NCBI GenBank assembly: GCA_020440605.1
Contig: JAGRNT010000001.1
Coordinates: 62,001-126,000 of the forward strand
Reading direction: 5' to 3'
DNA length: 64,000 nucleotides
Source of the DNA: a bacterium
GTDB lineage: Bacteria; 4484-113; JAFGCY01
The first letter of the stretch is position 1. Every line of letters starts with the position of its first letter. The translations under genes were made by a program, and so were the position numbers. Positions 6,592-16,661 of the stretch are shown here, piece by piece. A model generated the notes under the pieces. That model ran no database searches and was not told the DNA's origin. It was given only the letters and a program-made list of their open reading frames with translations.

Positions 6592-8196
6592 GTGCGGGAT
6601 CTGTTTCCAGTCTGCCTGGCAACTCTGGCAATGCTCTGCCTCTGCGGCTGTCCGCAGAATCAGGCTGGCCAGACTGCAGGGGATCAGACTGCAGCCGATA
6701 CCAGTGACAGGACTGCCGGGCAAGCGGCTTCCGAACTGCAGCGCCGCTCACCGGAGCTGGATCTGCCAATTGAATTACCGGTGCCCCCCGCACCGGATCC
6801 CGCCACTGAGCTGGCAACGCTGGCCGTGATCGGCAACTTCCGTGGTTTCCAGAAGCCCTGTTCCTGCACCCCGGAGCAGGACGGCGGCCTGGCGCGGCTG
6901 GGCAGTGTGCTGCATCGCATGGACGAGCTGGAACTGTCACTCAGCGCGCAGTCCGCTCTGCCAACGGATGTGGATCTGCCGGAATATGATGTCCGGATTG
7001 ACGGGGATGCATCACCGCAGCCACTGTGGCTGATCGATCTTGGCAACTTCTCCTGGACCCAGCTGCATTTCCCCGGCCTGCGCAGCCGCACGCATCTGCA
7101 GATCATGTCCGCGATCGGCGGGCGGGCTGCGATTCCCGGTGCCAGTGAACTTAGCCTCAGCCTCAGTGACGCGGTGGCGGCCTTCGCCGGCAGCCCTCTG
7201 CCGCTGGTGAGCTGCAACCTGAGCGTGCGCGAAGCAGGGATCGAGATTCAGCCCAGCCTGCAACTCGCTGACAACTGGTACCTGGTCGGAGTCAGCAACC
7301 CCGTGGATGGCCAGGGCATGCAGGCCGCGGGTGAGTGGTGGCAGCTGGCCGATGCCAGTCAGTCCCTCCTGCAGACCCTGGACTCATTGCCGGCCGATTG
7401 CCGGATCATCGTGGCCGGTGCCAATCTCGATCCGGAGCTGGCCCGGCAGACGCTCGCGGATGCGCGGGTCCGCTGCTGCATCGGTGTCCCCTCCAACTTC
7501 CACAGGCGCAACCGGGATGAGGCGGCAATGTTCCGTGATCCCCTCTCCAAGGCCACGCTGCTGGATCTCTACAGCCTGGGCAGCGCTGAGCAGACGGTAA
7601 CTGACTGGACGCTGCAGCTCAGCCAGGCCTATCCCGATGATCCGCGGGTAATGGCGCTGATCCGGCATGAGGGTGAACTGTCCCGCACGAAGCTGCGGGA
7701 GCAGCGTGCGGCGCGGGCCCTGGCGGCCGGCGGCACGGACAGGCCGGAATTCGGGATGTCGGACAAGTTCCTGCCGGCCGATGACCGCGGTTTCAGCTAC
7801 GATGACGAGCGCAGCTATGTAGGCGGCGAAATCTGCCTGCACTGCCATCGCGAGGCGGCGGATGTCTGGCGCGGCACCAGTCATGCCCAGGCCCTGCACA
7901 GTCTTGAGCGGGATGGTCAGGCGGACAGCCTGGACTGCCTCACATGCCACAGCACCGGACTGCTGTTGCCCGGCGGCTACGACCCCCTAGAGCCGGATGC
8001 AGTTCTTGGAGCGGTTGGCTGTGAAAGCTGCCACGGGCCGGGATCACATCACGTGCAGTCCCGCAACAACCCGGTGGGCAGCCCCGAGGGCAGTCTGATC
8101 GAGCGCTTTCCCGTGGACGGCTGCGTACGCTGCCATGATCCCTACAACAGCCCTGGCTTTGATTTCGCGGAATACTGGGAGAAGATCCGTCACTGA
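6592..8196 (+). CDS. Tetrahaem cytochrome lipoprotein with 5'-nucleotidase-like N-terminal half
   Basis: With the GTG start the 534-residue protein begins with a lipoprotein-like signal (hydrophobic segment ending LCLCGC). Residues about 80-370 resemble the UshA/5'-nucleotidase-like domain found beside multihaem cytochromes (GNFRGFQKPCSC, GGLARLGSVLHRMDEL), but the metal-binding DxH and GNH motifs of active enzymes are not evident. The C-terminal 120 residues carry four CxxCH haem motifs (CLHCH, CLTCH, CESCH, CVRCH) in a cytochrome c554-like arrangement with extra histidines (GSHHV, TSHAQALH). It should be exported, lipid-anchored and take part in extracytoplasmic electron transfer. An earlier ATG at 6535 would add 19 residues that do not look like a signal peptide. 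Confidence 0.85.
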   Translation: MRDLFPVCLATLAMLCLCGCPQNQAGQTAGDQTAADTSDRTAGQAASELQRRSPELDLPIELPVPPAPDPATELATLAVIGNFRGFQKPCSCTPEQDGGLARLGSVLHRMDELELSLSAQSALPTDVDLPEYDVRIDGDASPQPLWLIDLGNFSWTQLHFPGLRSRTHLQIMSAIGGRAAIPGASELSLSLSDAVAAFAGSPLPLVSCNLSVREAGIEIQPSLQLADNWYLVGVSNPVDGQGMQAAGEWWQLADASQSLLQTLDSLPADCRIIVAGANLDPELARQTLADARVRCCIGVPSNFHRRNRDEAAMFRDPLSKATLLDLYSLGSAEQTVTDWTLQLSQAYPDDPRVMALIRHEGELSRTKLREQRAARALAAGGTDRPEFGMSDKFLPADDRGFSYDDERSYVGGEICLHCHREAADVWRGTSHAQALHSLERDGQADSLDCLTCHSTGLLLPGGYDPLEPDAVLGAVGCESCHGPGSHHVQSRNNPVGSPEGSLIERFPVDGCVRCHDPYNSPGFDFAEYWEKIRH

Positions 8197-8774
8197 AGCA
8201 CGGGTTCGTTGGGGCGGACATCCGTGACGTCCTGCTCGTGCACCCAGCCGGTGGTGGCAAAGGTGGAATGCACGAGCAGCCAGTTGCCTTCCTGGCGGAT
8301 CATCCCGAGCCGAGTACCCTTGCCGACAGTCAGCGGGCAGCGGTTCAGATTGACGGGTACGAGCGGATCCCCGTCGGGACGACTCAGCAGCGTGGTGGTT
8401 TCGCGCACATAGCAGTAGCCGAGACTGTCCTCACCATCTCCGGTGGTCCAGCTGCCTGGCACGTAGCGCTGGTTCGGCAGGCTGCGCATGTTTGTGGCAT
8501 TGGCCGGAGGCTGGGCTGCGGGCTGGCTCTGGTTCTGCTGGGTGGCTGGCAGGGGCTTGACCTGGGTGCGGATTGCCTGGCTGCGGCTGTTGCTCCCGGT
8601 GGTGACGCCCGTGGACTGCGGCGGTGCCGGGGTGGCGATCACCGCAGGCTGAACAGGCGGGGGAGCGGTGCGGCTGCGCAGCCAGGAACTGAACAGCGGC
8701 CAGGCGGAAATCGCAGCAAAGAGCAGGGCCACCAGGCCTGTCACCGCCAGAAGGTATCTGAAACTGCTGGGCAT
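8190..8774 (-). CDS. Membrane-anchored SH3b-like domain protein
   Basis: The 194-residue protein has one N-terminal transmembrane segment (residues about 7-30), a proline- and glutamine-rich linker to about residue 95, and a C-terminal segment (LNRCPLTVGKGTRLGMIRQEGNWLLVHSTFATTGWVHEQDV) of the bacterial SH3 type, which usually binds peptidoglycan or surface peptides. Its 3' end overlaps the convergent cytochrome gene by seven bases. Confidence 0.7.
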   Translation of the reverse strand: MPSSFRYLLAVTGLVALLFAAISAWPLFSSWLRSRTAPPPVQPAVIATPAPPQSTGVTTGSNSRSQAIRTQVKPLPATQQNQSQPAAQPPANATNMRSLPNQRYVPGSWTTGDGEDSLGYCYVRETTTLLSRPDGDPLVPVNLNRCPLTVGKGTRLGMIRQEGNWLLVHSTFATTGWVHEQDVTDVRPNEPVLQ

Positions 8775-8869
8775 ACTGTTCCGCCGACATTAATTAGACA
8801 CCATGGAAGCCGGTTTGTTTCGTCGGGTGTGCCGAAAGTACAGGTCCTGCCGGGCGGCATGCAATTTGG

Positions 8870-8920
8870 TATGATCTTTACCGGCCCGTGTTCCGGCAGC
8901 TCCGGGCCCTGCGGAACACG
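8870..8920 (+). promoter_or_regulatory. Promoter and leader hairpin of the giant lipoprotein gene
   Basis: TATGAT at 8870-8875 is a plausible -10 box. About a dozen bases later 8887-8895 (CGTGTTCCG) and 8912-8920 (CGGAACACG) form a perfect 9-bp stem. The hairpin would lie at the very 5' end of the mRNA, where such structures often protect it from decay. A ribosome site AGGAG follows before the ATG at 8952. Confidence 0.5.
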
Positions 8921-8951
8921 CGCAATCTGGCTGTATATCAGGAGTTAATAG

Positions 8952-11900
8952 ATGCTGAAGCGCTTGCAGGCCTGCCTGACCATCTTGCTGATCCTCATTT
9001 GCCTCTCCGCCTGCGGTGGCGGCTCTGACAATCATGCCCTTGACGGGCAGAGCCTGCAGCCGGTCGACAGCCCCGCCGCACCGAGCCTGCCGGACAGTCT
9101 GATCCCGCAGTTCCCCGATGAGCAGTTCGAGCGCGAGCATCCCGCTGGGGTTTCCGCAACGGAAAACACCCAGCTGGGAAGCCAGGCGATCCAGATGCAG
9201 GCCAGTGGTGCCCAGGTCAATGGTACGGCGCTGGACCTGCTGGGGGATGCGGGGCCGACCGCTCTGTGGGGCATGTGGCGCTGGACCAACTTCCAGGGTG
9301 GCCTGCCGATCCGCGTACTGCTGGATTTTGATATCGAGGCCGGCGGTGAATTCTACGTGCTGCGCACGAACTACGACACCGGCCGCTGGGACATCGTCGG
9401 ACCCCTGCCGGAAACCTTTGCCAATGACAGCCGTACCAGCTACCCGGTCGGGGATTTCGTGAGTCCCGGCGGCAGCACCTATGTAGCTGTGCTCGTGACC
9501 GCCGGGACCGACATGACGATCAACACGATCGCCCTGCTTGCGGATGATGACCTCACCCCGCCGGCTGCTCCCGAGAACCTCGTGGCCACCACGAACGACC
9601 CGGGTAGCGTGGCTCTGGACTGGGATGATGTCTCGGACCCGACACTGGATGGCTACAACATTTATGCCAGCAAGGATGGACCGTTTGAGATCGGGGATCC
9701 CGGGGTTCTGCAGCTGAACCTCTTCCCGGTCAGTGACAGCGAATTCATGGCAGGCGGGCTGGTACCGAACACAACCTACTACTTCGGAGTGAGCAGTGTG
9801 GACATGGTCGGAAATGTCAGTCCGCTCAGCAACATCGCCGATGCCACCACCTCCAATGATGACCCGCCGGGCATGCCCACCGGACTGACCGTCGACATCA
9901 TCGGCAGTGAGACCGTGGACCTGAGCTGGACCGCTCCGGGGGACGGTGACGTGCAGGGCTACAACATCTACATCGGCAGCACGCCGGACTTCGACCTCTC
10001 CGAGGGTACGAAGCAGGACGGAGCACTGTATCCCGGCACCAGCGGCACGCGCAGCGGGCTGACTCCCTCAGTCGAATACTATGCGCGAGTGACCGCGGTT
10101 GACATCTTCAACCTCGAGAGCCTGCCGAGCAGCAGCGTGAACTTCACCACAGTCGACGACGCCCCGCCCCAGCCGGACTTCCTCGTCAGTCCCGGATACG
10201 TTGAGAAGGACAAGGTCACGTTCTTCAACCCCAGCCCGACCTTCGATCCCGACACGGACAGCAGTGAGCTGACCTTTGAGTGGGACTTTGACGATGATGA
10301 CGTGATTGACGAGACCACGCTCGGGCCCTCCACCGTGCAGTGGACCTTCGACACCGTCGGTCCCGCACCGGTGCGCCTGACCGTCAGCGATGCGCTTTCG
10401 AGCATCGACAGGAACGAGATCCTGATGGTCAACCGCCGCTTCGAGCGCTTCAACCTCGGCAACGGCAAGGGCAGCGCAGGCACGACGCTTGGACTTTCCA
10501 CTCATGCTGAGACCGGCCTGGTTGGCATCCCCTATCGCGATGACAACAATGACATCAAGCTGCGCTACTACAACGGCAGCACCTGGAGCGTGATCACGAT
10601 GCCCGCCCAGGGCTTCACGGACTTCGCGGTCTCTCCCCAGGGTCCCGCCGCGCTCTATATCGATGTAACCGCCAATTCGGTGACATGGAGCGTGCAGCGC
10701 TATACGGGCAGCTGGAACACCATCCGCTCGCATACGATCTCCGGCCTGTCCGAGCCTGCGACTGCCACCACCCAGCTCGCAATCGGAAACAACGGCAGGA
10801 TTTCCGTGGGAGTCGTGTACTACAACAAGCCCGGCTTCGGGGATCCCGTCTACCAGTACCACGTCTGGCATGAGAAGGCTGACAGCACGCTGCTGGACAT
10901 CGACATCTTCGGCGGCACGCGGCCCTCAGCACAGTTCACCTCGACCGACCTGACACGCACTGATGACACGAGCTACCTGCTTGACAACGTCTCCGGCAGC
11001 GTCAACGTGAGCCTGATCACGATCACCGACAGCGGCAGTACGACCAGCTCCGGAATCCAGACCATCAACGGCGTGCCCTCCCGGATGTACATCGATACCG
11101 ACCCCGACAGTCCGGGCCAGGTCTTCTGGGGCATGCTGAACAGCACGAACCGGATCTACTATGGGGACAACTATGGCACTGCCAACGGCGGCAGCCAGTT
11201 CGTCGATGCGGGATCGGCAGCCAAGGAACTGGCAGGCATCGGCCTGGCAGGTGACAACGAAGCCGAGGTCTTCTGGCTGGATGAATACAGCACCGGCCAG
11301 CAGGACCTGCGCGGCTACACCACCGCAACCGACTCCGGATTCACGGTAGGCAGCGGGATCGGCTTCGCCGAGAGCGCGTTCGGTGGTTACCATGACACCG
11401 GCAGCGGCACCGGCGTCTGGCTCGTGGTGCGCGAAAGCCGTGATGGCCAGCTGATGGCACGTTATCTCGAGAACGAGACCGTGGCCGACTCCCTGATGGT
11501 TCACAACCCGACCGCCGCGAGCACGATCTTCACGAAGGCGTCCCCGCTGGCCTTTGCTGACGACAGCATCGTCAGCCTGCATGTCCAGGGATATCCCACG
11601 GCAGTGGCGGGCCTGATCCCCGCCGACCACAGCACAAGTACGGTGCAGTATGTCGGTGAGGATGCCTCCCTCACCCCGCAGATCGGCTGCGTGACCGGAG
11701 TCGTCAATGAGTACATGTCAGGCGGCATCAACGTGCAGGGAGTGATGGTCCTGAACACCGGCCTGAAGGGCAGCACCACCGCAACGCAGTCCCTGGTGGT
11801 CGAGAATGTCGGCATGGCCTCTCTGGAATACAGTCCGGCAAGTGATCGCGTGATGCTTGTCTACACGAATGCCGCCAATACGCAGCTCAGCTACGACATT

Positions 11901-12506
11901 TACTCCTCCGGTGCCTGGAGCGGGCCGGCTGCGCTGACGACGCCCGGAGGAACAATCCTGCGCATGGATACCGGCCACCGTACCGACGGCGAGTTCGGCC
12001 TGGTCTACGCCACGGATGCGGACAGCCTGAGGATCATCGAGTCCACGGGCGCAAGCTGGGGTTCACCTGTCGAGATAGACACGAACCCGATCGTACTGGT
12101 GACCAGCTTCATCGGACTTGACTACGACGACACCGATGAAGCGGCCGTCGCCATCAACCGCGTGTCCGGCGGCATCCACGTCGGCACGATTCCCGATGGT
12201 GGCAGCGTAAGCTGGGAGCCTGTGGATGACCTGACAGGTGCGCAGGCCTACAGCCTCAATGTCGGACATGACAGCAGCGGCAATCCCGTGCTGATCTACC
12301 TGCGCAGCACTGCGTCATTCGCTGACGCTGAAGTCTTCCTCACTGAGAAGCTCGCCGGAAGCTGGGTTCCCGCCGAACCGCCCTCCGTGGTCAAGATGCT
12401 CGGCATCCCGCTCGGGATCTCCCAGGACAGCAACCGCAACTTCATCGTCAGCGGGGCTGACAAGTCCGGCACCCCCAAGGCGCTCTGCGTGATCTACTAT
12501 GACTGA
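8952..12506 (+). CDS. Giant lipoprotein: lineage-specific N-module, two FN3 domains, PKD domain, propeller-like repeats
   Basis: The 1184-residue protein starts with a lipoprotein signal (ICLSACGGG). Residues about 90-200 hold a module marked by ALWGMWRW, EFYVLRTNYDTGRWDIVGPL and YVAVLVTAG that also occurs in the genes at 12582 and 22830. Two fibronectin type III domains follow (LDWDDVSDPTLDGYNIYAS; VDLSWTAPGDGDVQGYNIYI), then a PKD-like domain (ELTFEWDFDDDDVIDE), then about 680 residues of repeats that look like a beta-propeller (VFWGML, IYYGDNYG, LMLVYTNA). It ends ALCVIYYD, as does the next gene. It is a surface protein of unknown target, probably for adhesion or polymer binding. Confidence 0.85.
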   Translation: MLKRLQACLTILLILICLSACGGGSDNHALDGQSLQPVDSPAAPSLPDSLIPQFPDEQFEREHPAGVSATENTQLGSQAIQMQASGAQVNGTALDLLGDAGPTALWGMWRWTNFQGGLPIRVLLDFDIEAGGEFYVLRTNYDTGRWDIVGPLPETFANDSRTSYPVGDFVSPGGSTYVAVLVTAGTDMTINTIALLADDDLTPPAAPENLVATTNDPGSVALDWDDVSDPTLDGYNIYASKDGPFEIGDPGVLQLNLFPVSDSEFMAGGLVPNTTYYFGVSSVDMVGNVSPLSNIADATTSNDDPPGMPTGLTVDIIGSETVDLSWTAPGDGDVQGYNIYIGSTPDFDLSEGTKQDGALYPGTSGTRSGLTPSVEYYARVTAVDIFNLESLPSSSVNFTTVDDAPPQPDFLVSPGYVEKDKVTFFNPSPTFDPDTDSSELTFEWDFDDDDVIDETTLGPSTVQWTFDTVGPAPVRLTVSDALSSIDRNEILMVNRRFERFNLGNGKGSAGTTLGLSTHAETGLVGIPYRDDNNDIKLRYYNGSTWSVITMPAQGFTDFAVSPQGPAALYIDVTANSVTWSVQRYTGSWNTIRSHTISGLSEPATATTQLAIGNNGRISVGVVYYNKPGFGDPVYQYHVWHEKADSTLLDIDIFGGTRPSAQFTSTDLTRTDDTSYLLDNVSGSVNVSLITITDSGSTTSSGIQTINGVPSRMYIDTDPDSPGQVFWGMLNSTNRIYYGDNYGTANGGSQFVDAGSAAKELAGIGLAGDNEAEVFWLDEYSTGQQDLRGYTTATDSGFTVGSGIGFAESAFGGYHDTGSGTGVWLVVRESRDGQLMARYLENETVADSLMVHNPTAASTIFTKASPLAFADDSIVSLHVQGYPTAVAGLIPADHSTSTVQYVGEDASLTPQIGCVTGVVNEYMSGGINVQGVMVLNTGLKGSTTATQSLVVENVGMASLEYSPASDRVMLVYTNAANTQLSYDIYSSGAWSGPAALTTPGGTILRMDTGHRTDGEFGLVYATDADSLRIIESTGASWGSPVEIDTNPIVLVTSFIGLDYDDTDEAAVAINRVSGGIHVGTIPDGGSVSWEPVDDLTGAQAYSLNVGHDSSGNPVLIYLRSTASFADAEVFLTEKLAGSWVPAEPPSVVKMLGIPLGISQDSNRNFIVSGADKSGTPKALCVIYYD

Positions 12507-12525
12507 GCCTAAACGGGAATCACAC

Positions 12526-12549
12526 CCGGCACCCGGGCAGGACTGCCGG
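12526..12549 (+). other. Intergenic hairpin between the two giant lipoprotein genes
   Basis: CCGGCA (12526-12531) and TGCCGG (12544-12549) form a 6-bp stem in the 75-bp gap. No T-tract follows, so it may be an mRNA processing or stabilising structure in a bicistronic message. A ribosome site ACAGGAG precedes the next ATG. Confidence 0.4.
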
Positions 12550-12581
12550 ATCCGGTAGGTCCACAAGGGACAGGAGTTGAA

Positions 12582-15500
12582 ATGGCTGAAGTTAGACTGA
12601 CGGGCCGGCAGTTTCTGGTCGTCCTGCTGCTGTTGTTCGCATGTTCGTGCGGCGCATCCGGCAGCCTGCCCGGAAATCCGGACCAGGCAACGCCCATGCC
12701 CGGAGAAGGCCATGAGCTGCTGCCCGCAGGGCAGTTGCCACCCTTCCCGGACGGCTTCGTGGAACGAGAGTTTCCCGCAACCACGTCTGACTTCCTCAAT
12801 ACCCAGACCGGCAGGCAAGCCATCGCCCATGCTGATCCAGGCATCGTGTTTGACGATGAATCGATGGTGATGGAAGCTGACGGCGGCGCTCCGGTGCTCT
12901 ATGGCATGTGGCGCTGGGGACCATTCAGCAATTTCTACCCGATCAAGGCGCTGCTTGACTTCGAGATCGCGGAAGGCAGCGAGTTCTATGTGCTGCGAGC
13001 CAACTATTCAACCGGACGCTGGAACGTCGTTGGCCCGCTCGGTTCGGATTTCGGCAACGACGGCAGGCTGAATTATCCGGAAACGGGCTACATCAGCCCC
13101 CAGGGTTACTGTTACGTTGCCGTGCTGGTGGCACCCGACACTGACATGACGGTGCACAGCGTGACCGTGCTCTCAAATGACGATCTGACACCTCCCACGA
13201 TCCCGCAGAACCTTGTCGCCGATGAGATCACGCCCGGAGCGGTATCGCTGAACTGGGACGACGTCATCGGTGACACTTCACTGGACGGTTACAACGTCTA
13301 CAGCGGGCCTGCTGCGGGATTCCAGGCTGAGGACGAAGGCGTCGTCAAGTACAACGACTCCGTCGTCGAGGACAGTGAATTCGTGGTCAGCGGGCTTGTG
13401 CCGGGGACCACGTACCACTTCGCAGTCAGTGCCATTGACATCGTTGACAACGAGAGCCCGTACAGTGAATCGCTGGAGGTCCAGACCCTGGCGGATGCTG
13501 TTCCGGGTGCACCGACGGGACTGAATGCTGATTACGTCGGCTCTACGACCGCTGAATTCAGCTGGACCGCCCCTGGGGACGAGGACCTCGCGGGCTACAA
13601 CATCTACATCGGCTTCACGGACGACTTCGAGCTGGCCGACGGCATCGTGCAGCAGGACGGACTCTACCTCTGGGAAGCCGGCACCCGCGATGACCTGCTG
13701 CCGCTGACTGAGTACTGGGCCAGGGTCACCGCAGTGGATATCTACAACCAGGAGAGCCTGCCCAGCGGGAGCATCGGCTTCATGACGGTCGCCAACGCGG
13801 AGCCGCAGGTGGACTGGATCAACACCCCCGGCTTCGTCCAGAAGAGCGTTGAGACGATCTTCGACCCGAAGCCGACAATTGACCCTGACAACGACGTGAA
13901 CCAGCTGGAATTCGCCTGGGATTTTGACAATGACGATGTGGCCGACTTCACCACCACCGGCCCCGAACTGGTCTACTGGACCTGGGATGAGCTGGGCGAC
14001 TACCCCGTCAGCCTGACGGTCAGCGATCCGTTCAATTCGGTCGAGCTGGTGCGCACGATCACCGTCAACAGGCATTTCAAGCGCTACAACTTCGGTTATG
14101 GCGATGGCTACTACGCCACCGTGCAGCAGGTTGCCACCGACCCGGAGAGTGGCACCGCAGCCGTGCTTGTCACGGACGAACTGGTGGAATCGCAGATCAA
14201 GTACTTCAACGGGTCAGGCTGGTCCACCATCGAAACGGTCCCGGAGAACGTGCGCTCCATCGCGGTCTCCTCCGAGGGCATATCCGCCCTGAGCGTGGTG
14301 ACTGAGGCCACGGGCTTCGACTGGACGATCCGCCACTACAACGGCAGCTGGCAGGTGGTCCGGTCCGGAACGGTCTCATCCAGTCCGAATTCCCCGGCTG
14401 TCTACTATTCCCAGCTGGCGACATCAAGCGGGGGCCGGCATTCGCTTGCCATCGTCTGGGCTCCGGTCATCGAGGGCAACCCCACAATAACGCTGCGCCT
14501 GCTGGCAATCCACGAGAAGGCGGACGGCACGGTTTCGGAATCCGAGCTGTACAACGGCACCCGATCGGGTAGCAGCTATGCCTGCAGCGCTATCGCCCGT
14601 GATGAAAATGCCACATTCATCCTTGACAACGTCACGAACAACCCTGATCTCAACATGTGGCGGATTGACGACTCGGGCAGCAGCCTGATCCCGGCCGTGC
14701 AGACGGTCAGCGGACTGATCACGGAGATGCAGATGACCCGCAAGCCTGGCGTTGCGGACCAGGTGCACTGGGTCGCGCTCAACGCCGCAGGGCGCTTCCA
14801 TTACGGGGACAACTACGGAGCAGCGAACGGCGCAGGGCAGTTCCATGATGCCGGTGCCGGCGAGTACGGCATCTCGGGCAGCGCGCCGCTGACTGACAAC
14901 GAAGGAATGTTCTACTGGACGAAGCTCGGATCCGACGGCCTGGAAGGCATCGGGGGCTACAGTTCCACGACGGATACCGAACACAGCTTCGGTGCCGCAC
15001 GGGGATACGCCTCGAGCGGCTGCGGTGCATGGCATGCCGGCCCCTCTGGCAGCGGCATCCTCCTTGCGGTCAATGAAAGCAGGGACGGTGAGGTGTTCAC
15101 GCGGCTGCTGAACGATGACCAGAACCTGGAAACCACCACGATGTATGAGCCGGCCGGCGATGCATCAGTGTTCAGCAGGTCGGCCCCGATCGTCTTCCCT
15201 GACAACACCATCTACAACCTGCACCAGATGCGCTATCCATCCATCCTGGTCGGCAGCATCCTGCCGACTGATGGCACGAAGCACACCTTCTTCCATGGCA
15301 GTGACACCTATGTGGTGCCCAACGATGCCTGCCACACGATGAACTTCGACGAGTATCTGGTGGCCAGCCAGATTGACGACGACAAGCTGCTTGTCAACAG
15401 GATGATGCGCTGGCAGTCAACGGGCGAGGAGAGCCTCTACGTCAGCGACGCCACGCTGCCGGAAATATGCTACAGCCCGGGCTCGGGGGCGGTGATGCTC

Positions 15501-16148
15501 GTCTACACCTCGGCGGACGGCCTTGAGCTGATGAGCCGCAGCTGGGCGCTCGGCAGCTGGAGCAGCGCGGTGCAGATTGCCAGCAGCGCCACGCCGATCA
15601 GGCGCCTGAAGCTGGCTCCGCGCCATGATGGTGAGTATGGCCTGGTCTGGGCCAGTGAAGGCAACCAGCTGAGGTTCCAGGAGACGCAGTCCGGCGTGTG
15701 GAACAGCGCAGGCACGATCTACAGTGGTGCGCTGAACCTTGTCACATCCTATGTCGGCATTGACTACAACTCTGACAACCGTGCCGCCGTCGTGGCCCAG
15801 CGTGACGGGGCGGGGATCTGGGTCGGCCTGATTCCGGATGGCGGTTCAGTCAGCTGGGAGGAGGCGGACCCGCTGACCGGGGAGATCGCCTTCAGCCTCG
15901 GCGTGGCTCATGGCAGCAGTCCGGACCCGATCATCCTCTACCAGAAGGATGTGAGTTTCCTGCTCAACTCCAAGCTGTACATCAATGAGCGCATCAATGG
16001 CAACTGGGTCGCGCTCGGGGCCGCCCCGAACATTGACATCATCGGCATCCCGCTGGGCTTCGCCAGGGATTTCCTCGGCAACGTGATCGTGAGCGGCATC
16101 GATGCCACCGACCCGTTCCGGGCCCTCTGCGTCATCTATTATGACTAG
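12582..16148 (+). CDS. Giant lipoprotein, tandem paralogue of the preceding gene
   Basis: The 1188-residue protein has the same plan as the gene before it: lipoprotein signal (LFACSCGAS), N-terminal module (LYGMWRWG, EFYVLRANYSTGRWNVVGPL), two FN3 domains (VSLNWDDVIGDTSLDGYNVY; AEFSWTAPGDEDLAGYNIYI), one PKD-like domain (LEFAWDFDNDDVADF) and a long propeller-like C-terminal part ending ALCVIYYD. The two proteins are clearly homologous end to end yet well diverged, so the duplication is old. The likely role is the same: lipid-anchored surface protein with no visible catalytic motif. Confidence 0.85.
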   Translation: MAEVRLTGRQFLVVLLLLFACSCGASGSLPGNPDQATPMPGEGHELLPAGQLPPFPDGFVEREFPATTSDFLNTQTGRQAIAHADPGIVFDDESMVMEADGGAPVLYGMWRWGPFSNFYPIKALLDFEIAEGSEFYVLRANYSTGRWNVVGPLGSDFGNDGRLNYPETGYISPQGYCYVAVLVAPDTDMTVHSVTVLSNDDLTPPTIPQNLVADEITPGAVSLNWDDVIGDTSLDGYNVYSGPAAGFQAEDEGVVKYNDSVVEDSEFVVSGLVPGTTYHFAVSAIDIVDNESPYSESLEVQTLADAVPGAPTGLNADYVGSTTAEFSWTAPGDEDLAGYNIYIGFTDDFELADGIVQQDGLYLWEAGTRDDLLPLTEYWARVTAVDIYNQESLPSGSIGFMTVANAEPQVDWINTPGFVQKSVETIFDPKPTIDPDNDVNQLEFAWDFDNDDVADFTTTGPELVYWTWDELGDYPVSLTVSDPFNSVELVRTITVNRHFKRYNFGYGDGYYATVQQVATDPESGTAAVLVTDELVESQIKYFNGSGWSTIETVPENVRSIAVSSEGISALSVVTEATGFDWTIRHYNGSWQVVRSGTVSSSPNSPAVYYSQLATSSGGRHSLAIVWAPVIEGNPTITLRLLAIHEKADGTVSESELYNGTRSGSSYACSAIARDENATFILDNVTNNPDLNMWRIDDSGSSLIPAVQTVSGLITEMQMTRKPGVADQVHWVALNAAGRFHYGDNYGAANGAGQFHDAGAGEYGISGSAPLTDNEGMFYWTKLGSDGLEGIGGYSSTTDTEHSFGAARGYASSGCGAWHAGPSGSGILLAVNESRDGEVFTRLLNDDQNLETTTMYEPAGDASVFSRSAPIVFPDNTIYNLHQMRYPSILVGSILPTDGTKHTFFHGSDTYVVPNDACHTMNFDEYLVASQIDDDKLLVNRMMRWQSTGEESLYVSDATLPEICYSPGSGAVMLVYTSADGLELMSRSWALGSWSSAVQIASSATPIRRLKLAPRHDGEYGLVWASEGNQLRFQETQSGVWNSAGTIYSGALNLVTSYVGIDYNSDNRAAVVAQRDGAGIWVGLIPDGGSVSWEEADPLTGEIAFSLGVAHGSSPDPIILYQKDVSFLLNSKLYINERINGNWVALGAAPNIDIIGIPLGFARDFLGNVIVSGIDATDPFRALCVIYYD

Positions 16149-16172
16149 GATGAAACCGGGCTGGATGACACG

Positions 16173-16661
16173 ATGAGGATTGCCGGGATTGACCCTGGCT
16201 ACCACCGCTGCGGCTGGGCCGTCCTTGAGATCACCCGGGCCGGCGGGATGCTGCACGGCTCAGGTACGATCGTGGCCGAGGCCGGACAGGACATGGCGCG
16301 GCGCCTGAACCTGATCGCGGAGGGCATTGACCAGCTGATCAGCCTGTGGCAACCTGATGTGATGGCAGTCGAGGAGCTGTTCTTCGTCAAGAACGTCAAG
16401 ACCGGGATCGGCGTGGCCCAGGCCCGCGGCGTGGTGCTGCAGCGCGCGGCCGCAGCGGGCATCCGCGTGGAGGAATACCCCCCGAGCATGATCAAGAACC
16501 AGCTGACCGGCAGTGGCAATGCCGACAAGAAGCAGGTGGAGTACATGGTGCGGCGCCTGTTCGAGATGCCCGATGACAACCAGCTCGATGACGAGCTGGA
16601 CGCGATCGCCGTGGCGGTCTGCCAGGCGATGCGCAGCGGGATCCCGGAGCAGCTGCGTTGA
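16173..16661 (+). CDS. ruvC: Crossover junction endodeoxyribonuclease RuvC
   Basis: The 162-residue protein matches RuvC in length and motifs: MRIAGIDPGY with Asp7, the acidic pair VEELFF at 67-68, the DNA-binding segment GVAQARGVVLQ, and the C-terminal acids in LDDELDAIAVA (Asp140, Asp143). These four carboxylates bind the two magnesium ions that cleave Holliday junctions symmetrically. It is followed by ruvA with a four-base overlap; ruvB is not in the window. Confidence 0.97.
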   Translation: MRIAGIDPGYHRCGWAVLEITRAGGMLHGSGTIVAEAGQDMARRLNLIAEGIDQLISLWQPDVMAVEELFFVKNVKTGIGVAQARGVVLQRAAAAGIRVEEYPPSMIKNQLTGSGNADKKQVEYMVRRLFEMPDDNQLDDELDAIAVAVCQAMRSGIPEQLR

